A stretch of 64,000 nucleotides of DNA from Bacteroidales bacterium (GCA_024401365.1 JAKSLE010000007.1:62001-126000), one strand, 5' to 3'. Positions 53,343 through 62,217 are shown, numbered from the stretch's first letter. Notes: generated by a model from the letters alone, not told the origin. A program made the numbers and translations.

Positions 53343-54356
53343 ATGGCAATACGTGAAGTAAAATTCGAGTCACAGGACCGTCGTATGAAGCAGATCCTTG
53401 CTGCCCTCAACGAAAACGGTATTAAGTCTATAGAAGAGGCTAACGAGATTTGCGAGAAGTATGGCATCGACCCATACGAGATCTGCGAGTCTACACAGCC
53501 TATCTGTTTCGAGAACGCTAAGTGGGCTTACGTTTGTGGCGCCGCTATCGCTCTCAAGAAGGGCTGCAAGAACGCTGCTGATGCTGCTGAGGCTATCGGT
53601 ATCGGTCTCCAGGCTTTCTGTATCCCAGGTTCAGTTGCTGACGACCGTAAGGTAGGTCTCGGCCACGGTAACCTCGCTGCAATGCTCCTCCGCGACGAGA
53701 CAAAGTGTTTCGCTTTCCTCGCTGGTCACGAGTCTTTCGCAGCTGCTGAGGGTGCTATCAAGATTGCAGCTAAGGCTGACAAGGTACGTAAGGAGCCTCT
53801 CCGTTGTATCCTCAACGGTCTTGGCAAGGATGCAGCTCAGATCATCAGCCGTATCAATGGCTTTACATATGTTCAGACACAGTTTGACTACTACTCAGGC
53901 GAGCTTAAGGTAGTTAAGGAGATCGCTTACTCAGACGGCCCACGTGCTAAGGTACGTTGCTATGGCGCCGACGACGTTCGCGAGGGTGTAGCTATCATGT
54001 GGAAAGAGGGCGTAGACGTATCTATCACAGGTAACTCTACAAACCCAACTCGTTTCCAGCACCCAGTAGCTGGTACTTACAAGAAGGAGCGTATCCTCGC
54101 TGGTAAGAAGTACTTCTCAGTAGCATCAGGTGGTGGTACAGGTCGTACACTTCACCCAGATAACATGGCTGCTGGTCCTGCTTCTTACGGTATGACAGAT
54201 ACAATGGGCCGTATGCACTCAGACGCTCAGTTCGCTGGTTCTTCATCAGTACCTGCTCACGTAGAGATGATGGGCTTCCTCGGTATCGGTAACAACCCTA
54301 TGGTAGGTGCTACTGTAGCTGTTGCCGTTGACGTTGCAGCTGCTCTCAACAAGTAA
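53343..54356 (+). CDS. GGGtGRT family protein
   Basis: 337 residues. The family's name motif is present as ASGGGTGRTLHPDN around residue 262. The N-terminal part has spaced cysteines at 37, 48, 55, 65, 75 and 93 (EICEKYG, YEICEST, PICFENAKWAYVCG, KKGC, AFC). No signal peptide or membrane helix. The family has no established function to my knowledge. Its partner upstream is an IscU-like protein. Codon use is highly optimised (GCT, CGT, CTC, AAG), implying abundant protein. Terminator at 54395-54436. Confidence 0.88.
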   Translation: MAIREVKFESQDRRMKQILAALNENGIKSIEEANEICEKYGIDPYEICESTQPICFENAKWAYVCGAAIALKKGCKNAADAAEAIGIGLQAFCIPGSVADDRKVGLGHGNLAAMLLRDETKCFAFLAGHESFAAAEGAIKIAAKADKVRKEPLRCILNGLGKDAAQIISRINGFTYVQTQFDYYSGELKVVKEIAYSDGPRAKVRCYGADDVREGVAIMWKEGVDVSITGNSTNPTRFQHPVAGTYKKERILAGKKYFSVASGGGTGRTLHPDNMAAGPASYGMTDTMGRMHSDAQFAGSSSVPAHVEMMGFLGIGNNPMVGATVAVAVDVAAALNK

Positions 54357-54394
54357 TATCAACCTAGGGTCACCCTAGATAGATATAACATCCT

Positions 54395-54436
54395 AACAGA
54401 CTGTTTGCCTCTCGCAGACAGTCTGTTGTTTTTTTG
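54395..54436 (+). terminator. Terminator of the NifU-like/GGGtGRT operon
   Basis: 10-bp perfect stem AACAGACTGT / ACAGTCTGTT, 13-nt loop, then GTTTTTTTG. A second small palindrome, CTAGGGTCACCCTAG, lies at 54364-54378. Confidence 0.85.
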
Positions 54437-54437
54437 T

Positions 54438-54468
54438 TTGCATAACCCTCAAAAAAAACATACCTTTG
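54438..54468 (+). promoter_or_regulatory. Promoter of pfp
   Basis: TTG (54438-54440), 20 bases, TACCTTTG (54461-54468); full consensus, leader about 64 bases. Confidence 0.65.
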
Positions 54469-54538
54469 TAGCGTCCTATGTTCATACATAGAACTTTTCA
54501 TAAGACAAAAAATAAAACACAAAACAAATAACAAGACA

Positions 54539-56176
54539 ATGATCAGTCAACTTCAAAAAGCACGCAGCGCTTACCAGCCAAAGGTACCTGCAGCTATCGA
54601 GGGAGCTACAAAGCTCGCTGAGGGCAAGGCTACACAGTCAGTAGCTGACCAAGAGGACATCAAGAAGCTCTTCCCTAACACTTACGGTATGCCTATCGTT
54701 ACTTTCGAGAAGGCTACAGGCGAGACAAAGGCAGAGGCTTTCAACGTAGGTATCATCCTTTCAGGTGGTCAGGCTCCTGGTGGTCACAACGTAATCTCTG
54801 GTATCTTCGACGGTATCAAGAAGCTCAACAAGGATTCTAAGCTTTACGGTTTCCTCGGCGGCCCTTCTGGTCTCGTTGACCACAAGTACATCGAGTTGAC
54901 ATCAGATATCATCGACGAGTACCGCAACACAGGTGGTTTCGATATCATCGGTTCTGGTCGTACAAAGCTCGAGGAGGTTGAGCAGTTCGACAAGGGCCTC
55001 GAGATCTGCAAGAAGCTCAATATCAAGGCTGTTATCATCATCGGTGGTGACGACTCTAACACAAACGCTTGCGTACTCGCTGAGTACTACCTCGCTAAGA
55101 AGTCTGGCGTTCAGGTTATCGGCTGCCCTAAGACAATCGATGGCGACCTCAAGAACGAGATGATCGAGACTTCTTTCGGTTTCGATACAGCTACTAAGGT
55201 TTACTCTGAGGTTATCGGCAACATCGAGCGCGATGCTAACTCAGCTAAGAAGTACTGGCACTTCATCAAGTTGATGGGCCGTTCAGCTTCTCACGTAACT
55301 CTCGAGTGCGCACTCCAGACACAGCCAAACGTAACTCTCATCGGCGAGGAGGTTGAGGCTAAGAACCAGTCTCTCGACGACGTAGTAACTTATATCGCTG
55401 AGGCAGTAGCAGCTCGCGCAGCTAAAGGCCTCAACTTCGGTACAGTCCTCGTACCAGAGGGCCTTATCGAGTTCATCCCTGCTATCAAGAAGCTCATCGC
55501 TGAGCTCAACGATATGCTCGCAGCTAACCAGGCTGAGTTCGATACAATCGCAGACGACAAGAAGATCGCTTACGTAGCTAGCAAGCTTTCTCCAGCAAAT
55601 GCAGCTATCTTCAATAGCCTCCCAGTTGGCGTATCTCGTCAGCTCGCTCTCGAGCGCGACCCACACGGCAACGTACAGGTTTCTCTCATCGAGACAGAGC
55701 AGCTCCTCGCTGATATGACAGCTAAGAAGCTCGCTGAGTGGAAGAAAGAGGGCAAGTTCGTTGGTAAGTTCGCTACACAGCACCACTTCTTCGGTTACGA
55801 GGGTCGTTGCGCAGCTCCTTCTAACTTCGACGCCGACTACTGCTACTCTCTCGGTCGCGTAGCAGCTCTCCTCATCGCTTCTGGCAAGACAGGTTACATG
55901 TCTTCTGTACGTAACACTACAAAGCCAGCAGCTGAATGGCTCGCAGGTGGTATACCTATCACAGCCATGATGAACATGGAGAAGCGTAACGGTAAGATGA
56001 AGCCAGTTATCCAAAAGGCTCTCGTTAAACTCGACGGCGGTCCATTCAAGTTCTTCGCTTCTAAGCGCGCAGAGTGGGCTATCGAGACAGCATTCGTTTA
56101 CCCTGGTCCTATCCAATACTTCGGCCCAACTGAGGTATGCGACCAGCCTACTAAGACTCTCGTTCTCGAGCACTAA
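54539..56176 (+). CDS. pfp: Diphosphate--fructose-6-phosphate 1-phosphotransferase
   Basis: 545 residues, the long PPi-dependent phosphofructokinase type. Glycolytic enzyme that phosphorylates fructose 6-phosphate with pyrophosphate, reversibly. Evidence: [16 protein letters not shown], the GGDDSNTNA loop where the Asp after GGD marks PPi rather than ATP use, and [10 protein letters not shown] with the lysine that favours PPi and the catalytic aspartates. [18 protein letters not shown] and a later GYEGR are also typical. Codon use is extremely biased, as for a top-expressed gene. Monocistronic. Confidence 0.95.
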   Translation: MISQLQKARSAYQPKVPAAIEGATKLAEGKATQSVADQEDIKKLFPNTYGMPIVTFEKATGETKAEAFNVGIILSGGQAPGGHNVISGIFDGIKKLNKDSKLYGFLGGPSGLVDHKYIELTSDIIDEYRNTGGFDIIGSGRTKLEEVEQFDKGLEICKKLNIKAVIIIGGDDSNTNACVLAEYYLAKKSGVQVIGCPKTIDGDLKNEMIETSFGFDTATKVYSEVIGNIERDANSAKKYWHFIKLMGRSASHVTLECALQTQPNVTLIGEEVEAKNQSLDDVVTYIAEAVAARAAKGLNFGTVLVPEGLIEFIPAIKKLIAELNDMLAANQAEFDTIADDKKIAYVASKLSPANAAIFNSLPVGVSRQLALERDPHGNVQVSLIETEQLLADMTAKKLAEWKKEGKFVGKFATQHHFFGYEGRCAAPSNFDADYCYSLGRVAALLIASGKTGYMSSVRNTTKPAAEWLAGGIPITAMMNMEKRNGKMKPVIQKALVKLDGGPFKFFASKRAEWAIETAFVYPGPIQYFGPTEVCDQPTKTLVLEH

Positions 56177-56206
56177 AATGCCGAGTATCATAGAGATACA
56201 TTCCAC

Positions 56207-56238
56207 GAGGATGTTCCATCTGGAGCATCCTCTTTTTT
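56207..56238 (+). terminator. Terminator of pfp
   Basis: 11-bp stem GAGGATGTTCC / GGAGCATCCTC (one T-G pair), loop ATCT, then TTTTTT. Confidence 0.88.
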
Positions 56239-56283
56239 ATTATTATAATATAAGGTACTACCACCCCCTCTTTCTATCTACTT

Positions 56284-56324
56284 TCTCTTAACACTCTAAC
56301 TACACACGCTTAATACAGAAACTA
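56284..56324. repeat. Intergenic repeat copy E
   Basis: TCTCTTAACACTCTAACTA, ACACACGCTTAATACAGAAACTA; aligns with copy D (29312) and with copy C (61820). Confidence 0.6.
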
Positions 56325-56391
56325 CCCTCACCCATGCAACAAAATCATAACCTTATTCGTAAAACACCTCAAAAATAAAACTCTTAACAGA

Positions 56392-58515
56392 ATGCAAAAA
56401 ACTAACTTAATGGCACTTTGCGCTGCCACTATCCTCAGCGCGTGCTCTTTAACGCCTTCTAAGATGACTTATCCAGAAACAAAGAGAGTCGATACAGTCG
56501 ACGTATACTTTGGGCAACAGGTCCCTGACCCTTACCGATGGCTCGAGGATGACAATTCTACCGAAACAGTGGAATGGGTCAAAGCCCAAAACAAACTTAC
56601 CCGTTCTTACCTCGACGCCCTCCCTTATCGCAAGGAGATCAGCTCACGCCTTACCGAACTTGTCAACTACACGAGACGTTCCGCCCCAAGCAAGCATGGC
56701 GACAAATATTTCTATTCAAAGAACGATGGCTTGCAAAACCAGGCAGTATATTACATGGCCGACTCTGATACAGATGACGGCATAGTATGCCTCGACCCTA
56801 ATAAATTGTCCGAGGATGGCACAGTGGCTCTCTCTACTTTCTCAGTATCGGACGACGGCAAATACCTAGGATATGGCGTCGCTCGCTCTGGCTCCGACTG
56901 GAACGAGTTCTATGTACGCGACTTGTCTACCATGAAGGACCTCGACGACCACCTCATGTGGATCAAATTCTCTTCCCTCACCTGGCACAAGGATGGCTTC
57001 TTCTATTCTCGCTACCCACAACCTTCTGAGGAGGATATCCTAAAGGGCGAAAACACCGACAATACTATATGCTACCATAAACTGGGCACCCCTCAGTCGG
57101 AGGATGTGACCATCTTCGCCGACCCATCTCAGCCTCAGCGTGGCTACGACACTTCTATCTCGGCAGATGGCAAGGTCTTGGTCATCACAGCTACCGAGTC
57201 TACTTCGGGTAATGGCGTATTTATTAAGCGCCTCGACCAACCAAATAGTAGTGTCATCCGCATTCTGGATCAGTACAAGTACGATTACTTACATATCGGA
57301 GACGACTCGGAGAATATCTATTTCATGACCAACAAGGATGCGTCCAACTACAAAATCGTATCCTTGAACATCAATAGCGCCAAGGAGAACGCTCCCCTCA
57401 ACACACTCCTCGACGAACAGAAGGATGCTATCGAGGGTGCAGCCTGCAGAAATGGCAAATTGTGCGTAACTTATATGCACGACGCCTATTCATTGGTCAA
57501 AATTTACGACGCCAATGGCAATGAGTCCGACGTAGTTTCCCTCCCTGGTATCGGTTCTGTAAGCGGATTCTACCCTAGCAAGGAGTCCGATGCCATATAT
57601 TATACCTTCACATCTTTCCTCTCGCCATCACAGATATATAGGTATAATATCAATTCAAAGGAGAACGTCCTCTTAATCAAGAGCGACATGAAGTTCAATT
57701 TCGACGACTACCTCACAGAACAGGTATTCTTCGATAGCACAGATGGCGCCCGTATACCTATGTTTATCGTACGCCGAAAGGATGTCGCCCTCAACGGCAA
57801 CGCCCCAGCATGGATCTACGCATACGGTGGATTCAATATCAGTATGACCCCTTCTTTCTCTTCCAATATCTTGGCTTGGATCGAGCAGGGTGGCATATAC
57901 GCAATGCCTAACTTGCGCGGAGGTGGCGAATACGGCGACAACTGGCACAAGGCTGGTACCTTAATGCAGAAAAAGCACGTATTCGAGGATTTCGAAAACG
58001 CAGCACGATACTTAATTAATAACAAGTATACCTCCGCCGACAGACTTACTTGCTCTGGCGGATCTAACGGAGGCTTGCTGATAGGTGCCGTGGTCAACCG
58101 CCACCCCGAATTGTACCGCGTAGCACTCCCTTCTGTCGGCGTGATGGATATGCTGCGATACCATAAGTTTACCATCGGCAGATACTGGGCTACCGACTAC
58201 GGAACGTCCGAAGATAGCCTCCAAATGTTCGAATATCTCAAAAGTTATTCTCCAGTCCACACAATCAAGGACCAGAACTACCCTTCTATCCTTGTCCAGA
58301 CCGGAGATCACGACGACCGCGTAGTCCCAGCCCACTCTTTCAAATACGCCGCAGGACTACAGCACTGTTACTCAGGGCCTAACCCAATGCTCATCCGAAT
58401 CGAATCCAACGCCGGACACGGAGCAGGAAAACCTCTGAGCAAGATTATCGAGCAACAGACCGATGTCTTCTCATTCATTTTCCACGAAATAAATCAAACT
58501 TATGTGGCGAAATAA
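56392..58515 (+). CDS. Prolyl oligopeptidase family lipoprotein (S9A)
   Basis: 707 residues with lipobox LSAC (Cys at residue 18) so probably lipid-anchored in the periplasm or on the surface. N-terminal propeller (~70-430; begins VPDPYRWLEDDNSTETVEWVKAQN) gates a C-terminal alpha/beta hydrolase. Catalytic Ser in TCSGGSNGGLLIG, Asp in VQTGDHDDRVVPAHS, His in NAGHGAGKP. Also IYAYGGFNISMTPSF and NLRGGGEYGDNWH, standard for S9A. It cleaves short peptides after proline. Single gene. Confidence 0.94.
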   Translation: MQKTNLMALCAATILSACSLTPSKMTYPETKRVDTVDVYFGQQVPDPYRWLEDDNSTETVEWVKAQNKLTRSYLDALPYRKEISSRLTELVNYTRRSAPSKHGDKYFYSKNDGLQNQAVYYMADSDTDDGIVCLDPNKLSEDGTVALSTFSVSDDGKYLGYGVARSGSDWNEFYVRDLSTMKDLDDHLMWIKFSSLTWHKDGFFYSRYPQPSEEDILKGENTDNTICYHKLGTPQSEDVTIFADPSQPQRGYDTSISADGKVLVITATESTSGNGVFIKRLDQPNSSVIRILDQYKYDYLHIGDDSENIYFMTNKDASNYKIVSLNINSAKENAPLNTLLDEQKDAIEGAACRNGKLCVTYMHDAYSLVKIYDANGNESDVVSLPGIGSVSGFYPSKESDAIYYTFTSFLSPSQIYRYNINSKENVLLIKSDMKFNFDDYLTEQVFFDSTDGARIPMFIVRRKDVALNGNAPAWIYAYGGFNISMTPSFSSNILAWIEQGGIYAMPNLRGGGEYGDNWHKAGTLMQKKHVFEDFENAARYLINNKYTSADRLTCSGGSNGGLLIGAVVNRHPELYRVALPSVGVMDMLRYHKFTIGRYWATDYGTSEDSLQMFEYLKSYSPVHTIKDQNYPSILVQTGDHDDRVVPAHSFKYAAGLQHCYSGPNPMLIRIESNAGHGAGKPLSKIIEQQTDVFSFIFHEINQTYVAK

Positions 58516-58536
58516 GTAACATTTAGGGCCGTTACA

Positions 58537-58567
58537 TTGTATAATGTAATAATTTGTTATATATTTG
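58537..58567 (+). promoter_or_regulatory. Promoter of the OmpA/TPR lipoprotein gene
   Basis: TTG (58537-58539), 20 bases, TATATTTG (58560-58567), full consensus; leader of about 70 bases. Confidence 0.65.
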
Positions 58568-58645
58568 CATGATATTAGAGGAAATAGGTTACACCTACTA
58601 ATAGCAATAACGAATCAAAAACGTGAAAATAAGTTATAATTATCT

Positions 58646-60388
58646 ATGAAACAATCAAAGATTAAGTTCATTGGTGCACTTGCTTTGGCTGCCCTTATGG
58701 CTAGCTGCGGAAGCTTGGACAAAATGAAGGAAGCTGCAAAGGACATTAAGTACCAGGTTACTCCTGAAGTTCTCGAGACTCACAAGGGTCAGGTTGCTAT
58801 GTCTTTGAAGGCAACAGTTCCAGCTAAGGTTTGGGACAAGAAGGTTAGCGCTGAGGTTACTCCAGTTCTCGTTTACGAGGGCGGTGAAACAGCTTACCCA
58901 TCAATCACAATTTTCGGTGAGGCTCTCACAGGTAACGGCCAAAAGGTTTCTTACACAAACGGTGGCCAGGTTAGCTACCCAGAGCAGTCTGTAGAGTTCA
59001 ACGACAAGATGCGCGTTTCTGACCTTATCGTTAAGATTAAGTTCATGAAGGGCGACGACGAGCTCGAGGTTACTACAGTAGATCTCGCTATGGGTCCTAA
59101 CGGTGATGGCGCTATCGCTAAGGGCGTAATCGCAACTTCTCTCCTTCTCGCTGAGGAGAAGCCAGTAGCTGTTATCGGTAAGGACGCTTTCCAGCGTATC
59201 ATCAACGAGGATCAGTCTGCTGAACTCGTTTACCTTATCAACAAGGCTGATATCCGCAACGGCGAACTCAAGAAGGAGGACGTTAAGGCTATCAACGATT
59301 ACATCGAAGCAGTTAAGGCAGCTGAGAACAAGAACCTCAAGGACGTAGTAGTTTCTGCTTACGCTTCTCCTGATGGTGCATTGTCACTCAACGAGAACCT
59401 CGCTAAGAATCGTGAGAAGTCAGCTCAGAGCTACATCGAGAAGCAGCTCAAGAAGGCTAAGGCTGAGGCTAACGTAGTTGCTAAGAACACTCCAGAGGAC
59501 TGGGAAGGCTTCAAGGCTGCTATGGAGAAGAGCGATATCCAGGATAAGGACCTTATCCTCCGCGTTCTCAGCATGTACACAGATAACGACGTTCGTGAGA
59601 CTGAGATCAAGAAGCTCGGTACAGCATTCAAGGTAATCGCTGACGAGATCCTCCCTTCTCTCCGTCGTGCTCAGATCACAGTTAACGCTGAGCTTATCGG
59701 TAAGTCAGACGAGGAGATCAAGAACCTCGCTACTTCAGATCCTGCACAGCTCAACGTAGAGGAGCTCCTCTACGCTGCTAAGCTCTTCTCTGACGACAAG
59801 GCTAAGGAGGCTAAGTGCTATGAGGCTGCTGCTTCACAGTTCCCTAACGACTGGCGTACAATCAACAACAAGGGTGTTGTTGCTTACGAGAATGGCGACG
59901 TAGCTGCTGCTAAGGCTCTCTTCGAGAAGGCTGAGGCTCTTAAGGCTGCTCCACAAGTTGAGAACAACCTCGGTGTTGTAGCTCTCGCTAACAAGGATTA
60001 CGCTGCTGCTAAGGAGTACTTCGGTAAGGCTGCTGGCGTAGGTTCAGAGCTCGATCAGAACCTCGGCGTTTGCGCTCTCATGGAGGGTGACTACGAGAAG
60101 GCTGAGACATACTTCGGCGCAACAATCTCTTGCAACGCAGCTCTCGTTAAGATCCTCCTCGACAAGCAGGATGCAGCTCTCTCTAACCTCAACGCAAATA
60201 CTCTCGAGACAGGCTTCAAGTACTACCTCAAGGCTATCTGCGGTGCAAACAAGGGCGAGGGCGATCTCATGTATGAGAACCTCCGCAAGGCTTGCAACCT
60301 CGACTCTAAGTGGAAGGCTTACGCTAAGAAGGACGCTGAGTTCATCAAGTACTTCAACGATGCTACTTTCAAGTCAATCGTAGACTAA
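58646..60388 (+). CDS. Lipoprotein with OmpA-like and TPR domains
   Basis: 580 residues. Lipoprotein signal MKQSKIKFIGALALAALMASC (lipobox MASC). Residues ~35-180 are a beta-rich domain with no family I can name. Residues ~215-340 include an OmpA-like stretch, VVVSAYASPDGALSLNENLAKNREKSAQSYI, keeping the N..L..NR pattern of peptidoglycan-binding domains. The C-terminal third is TPR (YEAAASQFPNDWRTINNKGVVAYENGDVAAAKALFEKAEAL and two more). Codon use is near-maximally biased, so this is probably one of the most abundant envelope proteins. Monocistronic, strong promoter and terminator. Confidence 0.87.
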   Translation: MKQSKIKFIGALALAALMASCGSLDKMKEAAKDIKYQVTPEVLETHKGQVAMSLKATVPAKVWDKKVSAEVTPVLVYEGGETAYPSITIFGEALTGNGQKVSYTNGGQVSYPEQSVEFNDKMRVSDLIVKIKFMKGDDELEVTTVDLAMGPNGDGAIAKGVIATSLLLAEEKPVAVIGKDAFQRIINEDQSAELVYLINKADIRNGELKKEDVKAINDYIEAVKAAENKNLKDVVVSAYASPDGALSLNENLAKNREKSAQSYIEKQLKKAKAEANVVAKNTPEDWEGFKAAMEKSDIQDKDLILRVLSMYTDNDVRETEIKKLGTAFKVIADEILPSLRRAQITVNAELIGKSDEEIKNLATSDPAQLNVEELLYAAKLFSDDKAKEAKCYEAAASQFPNDWRTINNKGVVAYENGDVAAAKALFEKAEALKAAPQVENNLGVVALANKDYAAAKEYFGKAAGVGSELDQNLGVCALMEGDYEKAETYFGATISCNAALVKILLDKQDAALSNLNANTLETGFKYYLKAICGANKGEGDLMYENLRKACNLDSKWKAYAKKDAEFIKYFNDATFKSIVD

Positions 60389-60411
60389 TCTAATTCTTTA
60401 GATAAAATCTC

Positions 60412-60437
60412 AAGGGGACCAATCGGTCCCCTTTTTT
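60412..60437 (+). terminator. Terminator of the OmpA/TPR lipoprotein gene
   Basis: 9-bp stem AAGGGGACC / GGTCCCCTT, loop AATC, T-run of six. Confidence 0.9.
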
Positions 60438-60491
60438 ATTTCCTACTTCAAAAAACTGTCATTAACCCATTATACCCCCCCTCTCAAAAAT

Positions 60492-60523
60492 AAAAAAGTT
60501 GCCTAGATAACATCTAAGCAACT
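60492..60523 (-). terminator. Terminator of the second RluA gene
   Basis: Stem arms 60497-60508 and 60512-60523 (11 pairs, one mismatch, 3-nt loop) followed on the reverse strand by TTTTTTA, 27 bases after the stop. Confidence 0.75.
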
Positions 60524-60549
60524 ATATCTCTAACAATGACCCTAGATAC

Positions 60550-61263
60550 TTACTCTTCAAATATCCTCGTAAAGCACTCAGGTATCGGCGTCTGCAAATC
60601 TATTATCTCCCCAGTCCTGGGCTGGTGAAAAGTCAAACAGAAGGCGTGCAACCCCATCCTGCCAATAGGATTGTATTTCGCCCCATACTTGGTATCTCCT
60701 ACAATCGGGCACCCATGCTCCGACAAGTGAACCCTTATCTGATTCTTCCTTCCAGTCTCTAACTCCAACTCTACAAGCGAATGCCGCGCACTGCTCTTGA
60801 TTACATAAAAATTAGTAGCAGCCCACTTGCCTCCTTCTCTGTTGGCCGAATATACCCTCTTGGTCACCGGATTCTCAAACAGATAACTCTCATACCTGCC
60901 TTGCTGTGGCGTCAATACTCCTTCAGTAACCGCAATGTACCGCCTGTCTTCTACCATAGCATCCCAGTTATACCTCAATATATTCTGCGCTTGCTGATTC
61001 TTCGCAAAAAGCAACAACCCCGACGTATCCCTGTCCAATCGATGAACAATCCATATCCTCGACCGCTTGCGACCAGTCTCTTTCACATACTGATCCACCA
61101 TATGATATGCCGTAGGAATCTCAGGATGCCCCGGTACAGCAATAGTACACAAACCTCCTGGCTTGTCTATTACTACCACATCATCATCCTCATATACAAC
61201 ATGCAATAGCGATTTGTCAACTTCTGCTCGACCAATCTTTATGCCTTCTTCGCGATTTCTCAT
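60550..61263 (-). CDS. RluA-family pseudouridine synthase without S4 domain
   Basis: 237 residues if started at the ATG at 61263 (MRNREEGIKIG); an in-frame ATG at 61302 is an alternative. Catalytic core is complete: VVIDKPGGLCTIAVPG, HRLDRDTSGLLLFAKN, VELELETGRKNQIRVHLSEHGCPIVGDTKYG, GLHAFCLTFHQPRTGE. It lacks the S4 RNA-binding domain carried by the other RluA enzyme here and so resembles RluA/TruC-type tRNA or rRNA enzymes. Target unknown. Confidence 0.87.
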   Translation of the reverse strand: MRNREEGIKIGRAEVDKSLLHVVYEDDDVVVIDKPGGLCTIAVPGHPEIPTAYHMVDQYVKETGRKRSRIWIVHRLDRDTSGLLLFAKNQQAQNILRYNWDAMVEDRRYIAVTEGVLTPQQGRYESYLFENPVTKRVYSANREGGKWAATNFYVIKSSARHSLVELELETGRKNQIRVHLSEHGCPIVGDTKYGAKYNPIGRMGLHAFCLTFHQPRTGEIIDLQTPIPECFTRIFEE

Positions 61264-61340
61264 TTTTTGATTAAGTATACTACATAGCGTTTGACATTGC
61301 AATTATCGCCATTTTTCTCTTTCTATGCAAGAATATTCAA

Positions 61341-61348
61341 TACCTTTG
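61341..61348 (+). promoter_or_regulatory. -7 promoter element of yraN
   Basis: TACCTTTG, 32 bases before the ATG; only a weak TTT near -33. Confidence 0.45.
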
Positions 61349-61379
61349 TATGGTAACTAACAATTTATAACATTACTCT

Positions 61380-61754
61380 ATGGCTAAACACAATGAACTC
61401 GGCCACCAAGGCGAACTATTCGCCGCACAATACCTCGAATCTATCAACTACCAGATAATCGAGACCGATTGGCAATACAATCACAAGGATATCGATATCA
61501 TAGCCCTCGACGAAAACCAAACCCTAGTCTTCATAGAGGTTAAAACACGCCGAAACGACCTCTTCGGAAGCCCCGCTGATGCTATCGACCAACAAAAAAT
61601 GCAGAACCTCATCAGATGCGCCAATACTTTTATCCGCATGCATAAATACAACGGCAACTCTCGCTTCGATGTAATCTCCCTAATAGGAACTCAACCTCCT
61701 TTCGCCCTCACCCACATCAAGGACGCTTTTAACGCAGCTACAGCTTTCGGCTAA
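61380..61754 (+). CDS. yraN: YraN/UPF0102 nuclease-fold protein
   Basis: 124 residues with the complete UPF0102 pattern: ELGHQGELFAAQYLESINYQIIETDWQYNHKDIDIIALDENQTLVFIEVKTR. The E..A, D.D and EVK residues match the restriction-endonuclease-like active site. The family is widespread and its cellular role is not established. Single gene with no terminator hairpin that I can see on this strand. Confidence 0.9.
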   Translation: MAKHNELGHQGELFAAQYLESINYQIIETDWQYNHKDIDIIALDENQTLVFIEVKTRRNDLFGSPADAIDQQKMQNLIRCANTFIRMHKYNGNSRFDVISLIGTQPPFALTHIKDAFNAATAFG

Positions 61755-61819
61755 TAGAGTTTTCTCCTTATCATTTTCACAATCAAAGTAATAAACTGAC
61801 ATCCCTAATTCGCACTGAC

Positions 61820-61862
61820 TTCTATATACGCTCTATATAATCACACACTATACAGAGACTAA
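61820..61862. repeat. Intergenic repeat copy C
   Basis: TTCTATATACGCTCTATATA, then ATCACACACTATACAGAGACTAA. Links the TATA-rich copies A/B with the TTAA-rich copies D/E. Confidence 0.65.
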
Positions 61863-61925
61863 CCACAGAAATCTATATATTTCTAATACTCACGTCCCAC
61901 ATCTTCTCACCCCACCTTCCCCCTC

Positions 61926-61964
61926 AAAAACAAAGCGACCCAGACAAGTCTCCTTGTCCAGGTC
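61926..61964 (-). terminator. Terminator of the candidate ncRNA
   Basis: 12-bp stem (61937-61948, 61953-61964; two G-U pairs) closed by GAGA on the reverse strand, followed by GCTTTGTTTTT. Confidence 0.75.
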
Positions 61965-62182
61965 CCCTAAATATCAAAAAGTCGCACGGCCGGATTATTT
62001 AAACTCCTATAAATAGGATTATGGGTGCCTCATTACCTCTGTAATCTTCCGCGCCATAAATGACAACCACTTGCGTGGTGAAGCCCGCCATTGTAACGAT
62101 TAGCGTCGCCCAATTTGATTATTTTCTGTTGAGTTTAACAATCAAAGAATCCAGTGCGACTATTTTTTTTACTCAACTCTAG
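61926..62182 (-). ncRNA. Candidate structured non-coding RNA, family not recognised
   Basis: A consensus promoter at 62188-62217 and a terminator at 61926-61964 bound a transcript of roughly 255 bases that has no ORF. Terminal helix: GTCGCAC (62160-62154) with GTGCGAC (61987-61981), extended by GGATT/AATCC. The first 3' end is followed by TTTTT, so a ~205-base form is also possible. Inside are hairpins TTTGATT..AATCAAA, ACCAC-GCAA-GTGGT, ATTAC-AGAG-GTAAT and CCTA-TTTA-TAGG. I find no tmRNA tag, RNase P, SRP or known riboswitch motif; 6S RNA is possible by size but the branched fold argues against it. Confidence 0.6.
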
Positions 62183-62187
62183 TACTG

Positions 62188-62217
62188 CAAAGATAGCAAT
62201 CTTTCTCTTCCTCGCAA
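62188..62217 (-). promoter_or_regulatory. Promoter of the candidate ncRNA
   Basis: Reverse strand TTG (62217-62215), 19 bases, TATCTTTG (62195-62188), full consensus, in the gap just after nadC. Confidence 0.6.

Noticed and set aside
55283-56206. A 307-residue reverse-strand open frame across pfp
   Set aside because: It is the shadow of a highly codon-biased gene; its composition (many Leu, Glu, Ser, Cys) lacks domain logic and pfp is certain.
61926-62182. tmRNA, RNase P RNA, SRP RNA or a cobalamin/TPP riboswitch
   Set aside because: None of the conserved cores (tag-reading frame, GAGGAAAGUCC, GGAAGGAAGCAGC-type loop, B12 box, CUGAGA) is present, and the RNA lies after nadC, not before a gene.
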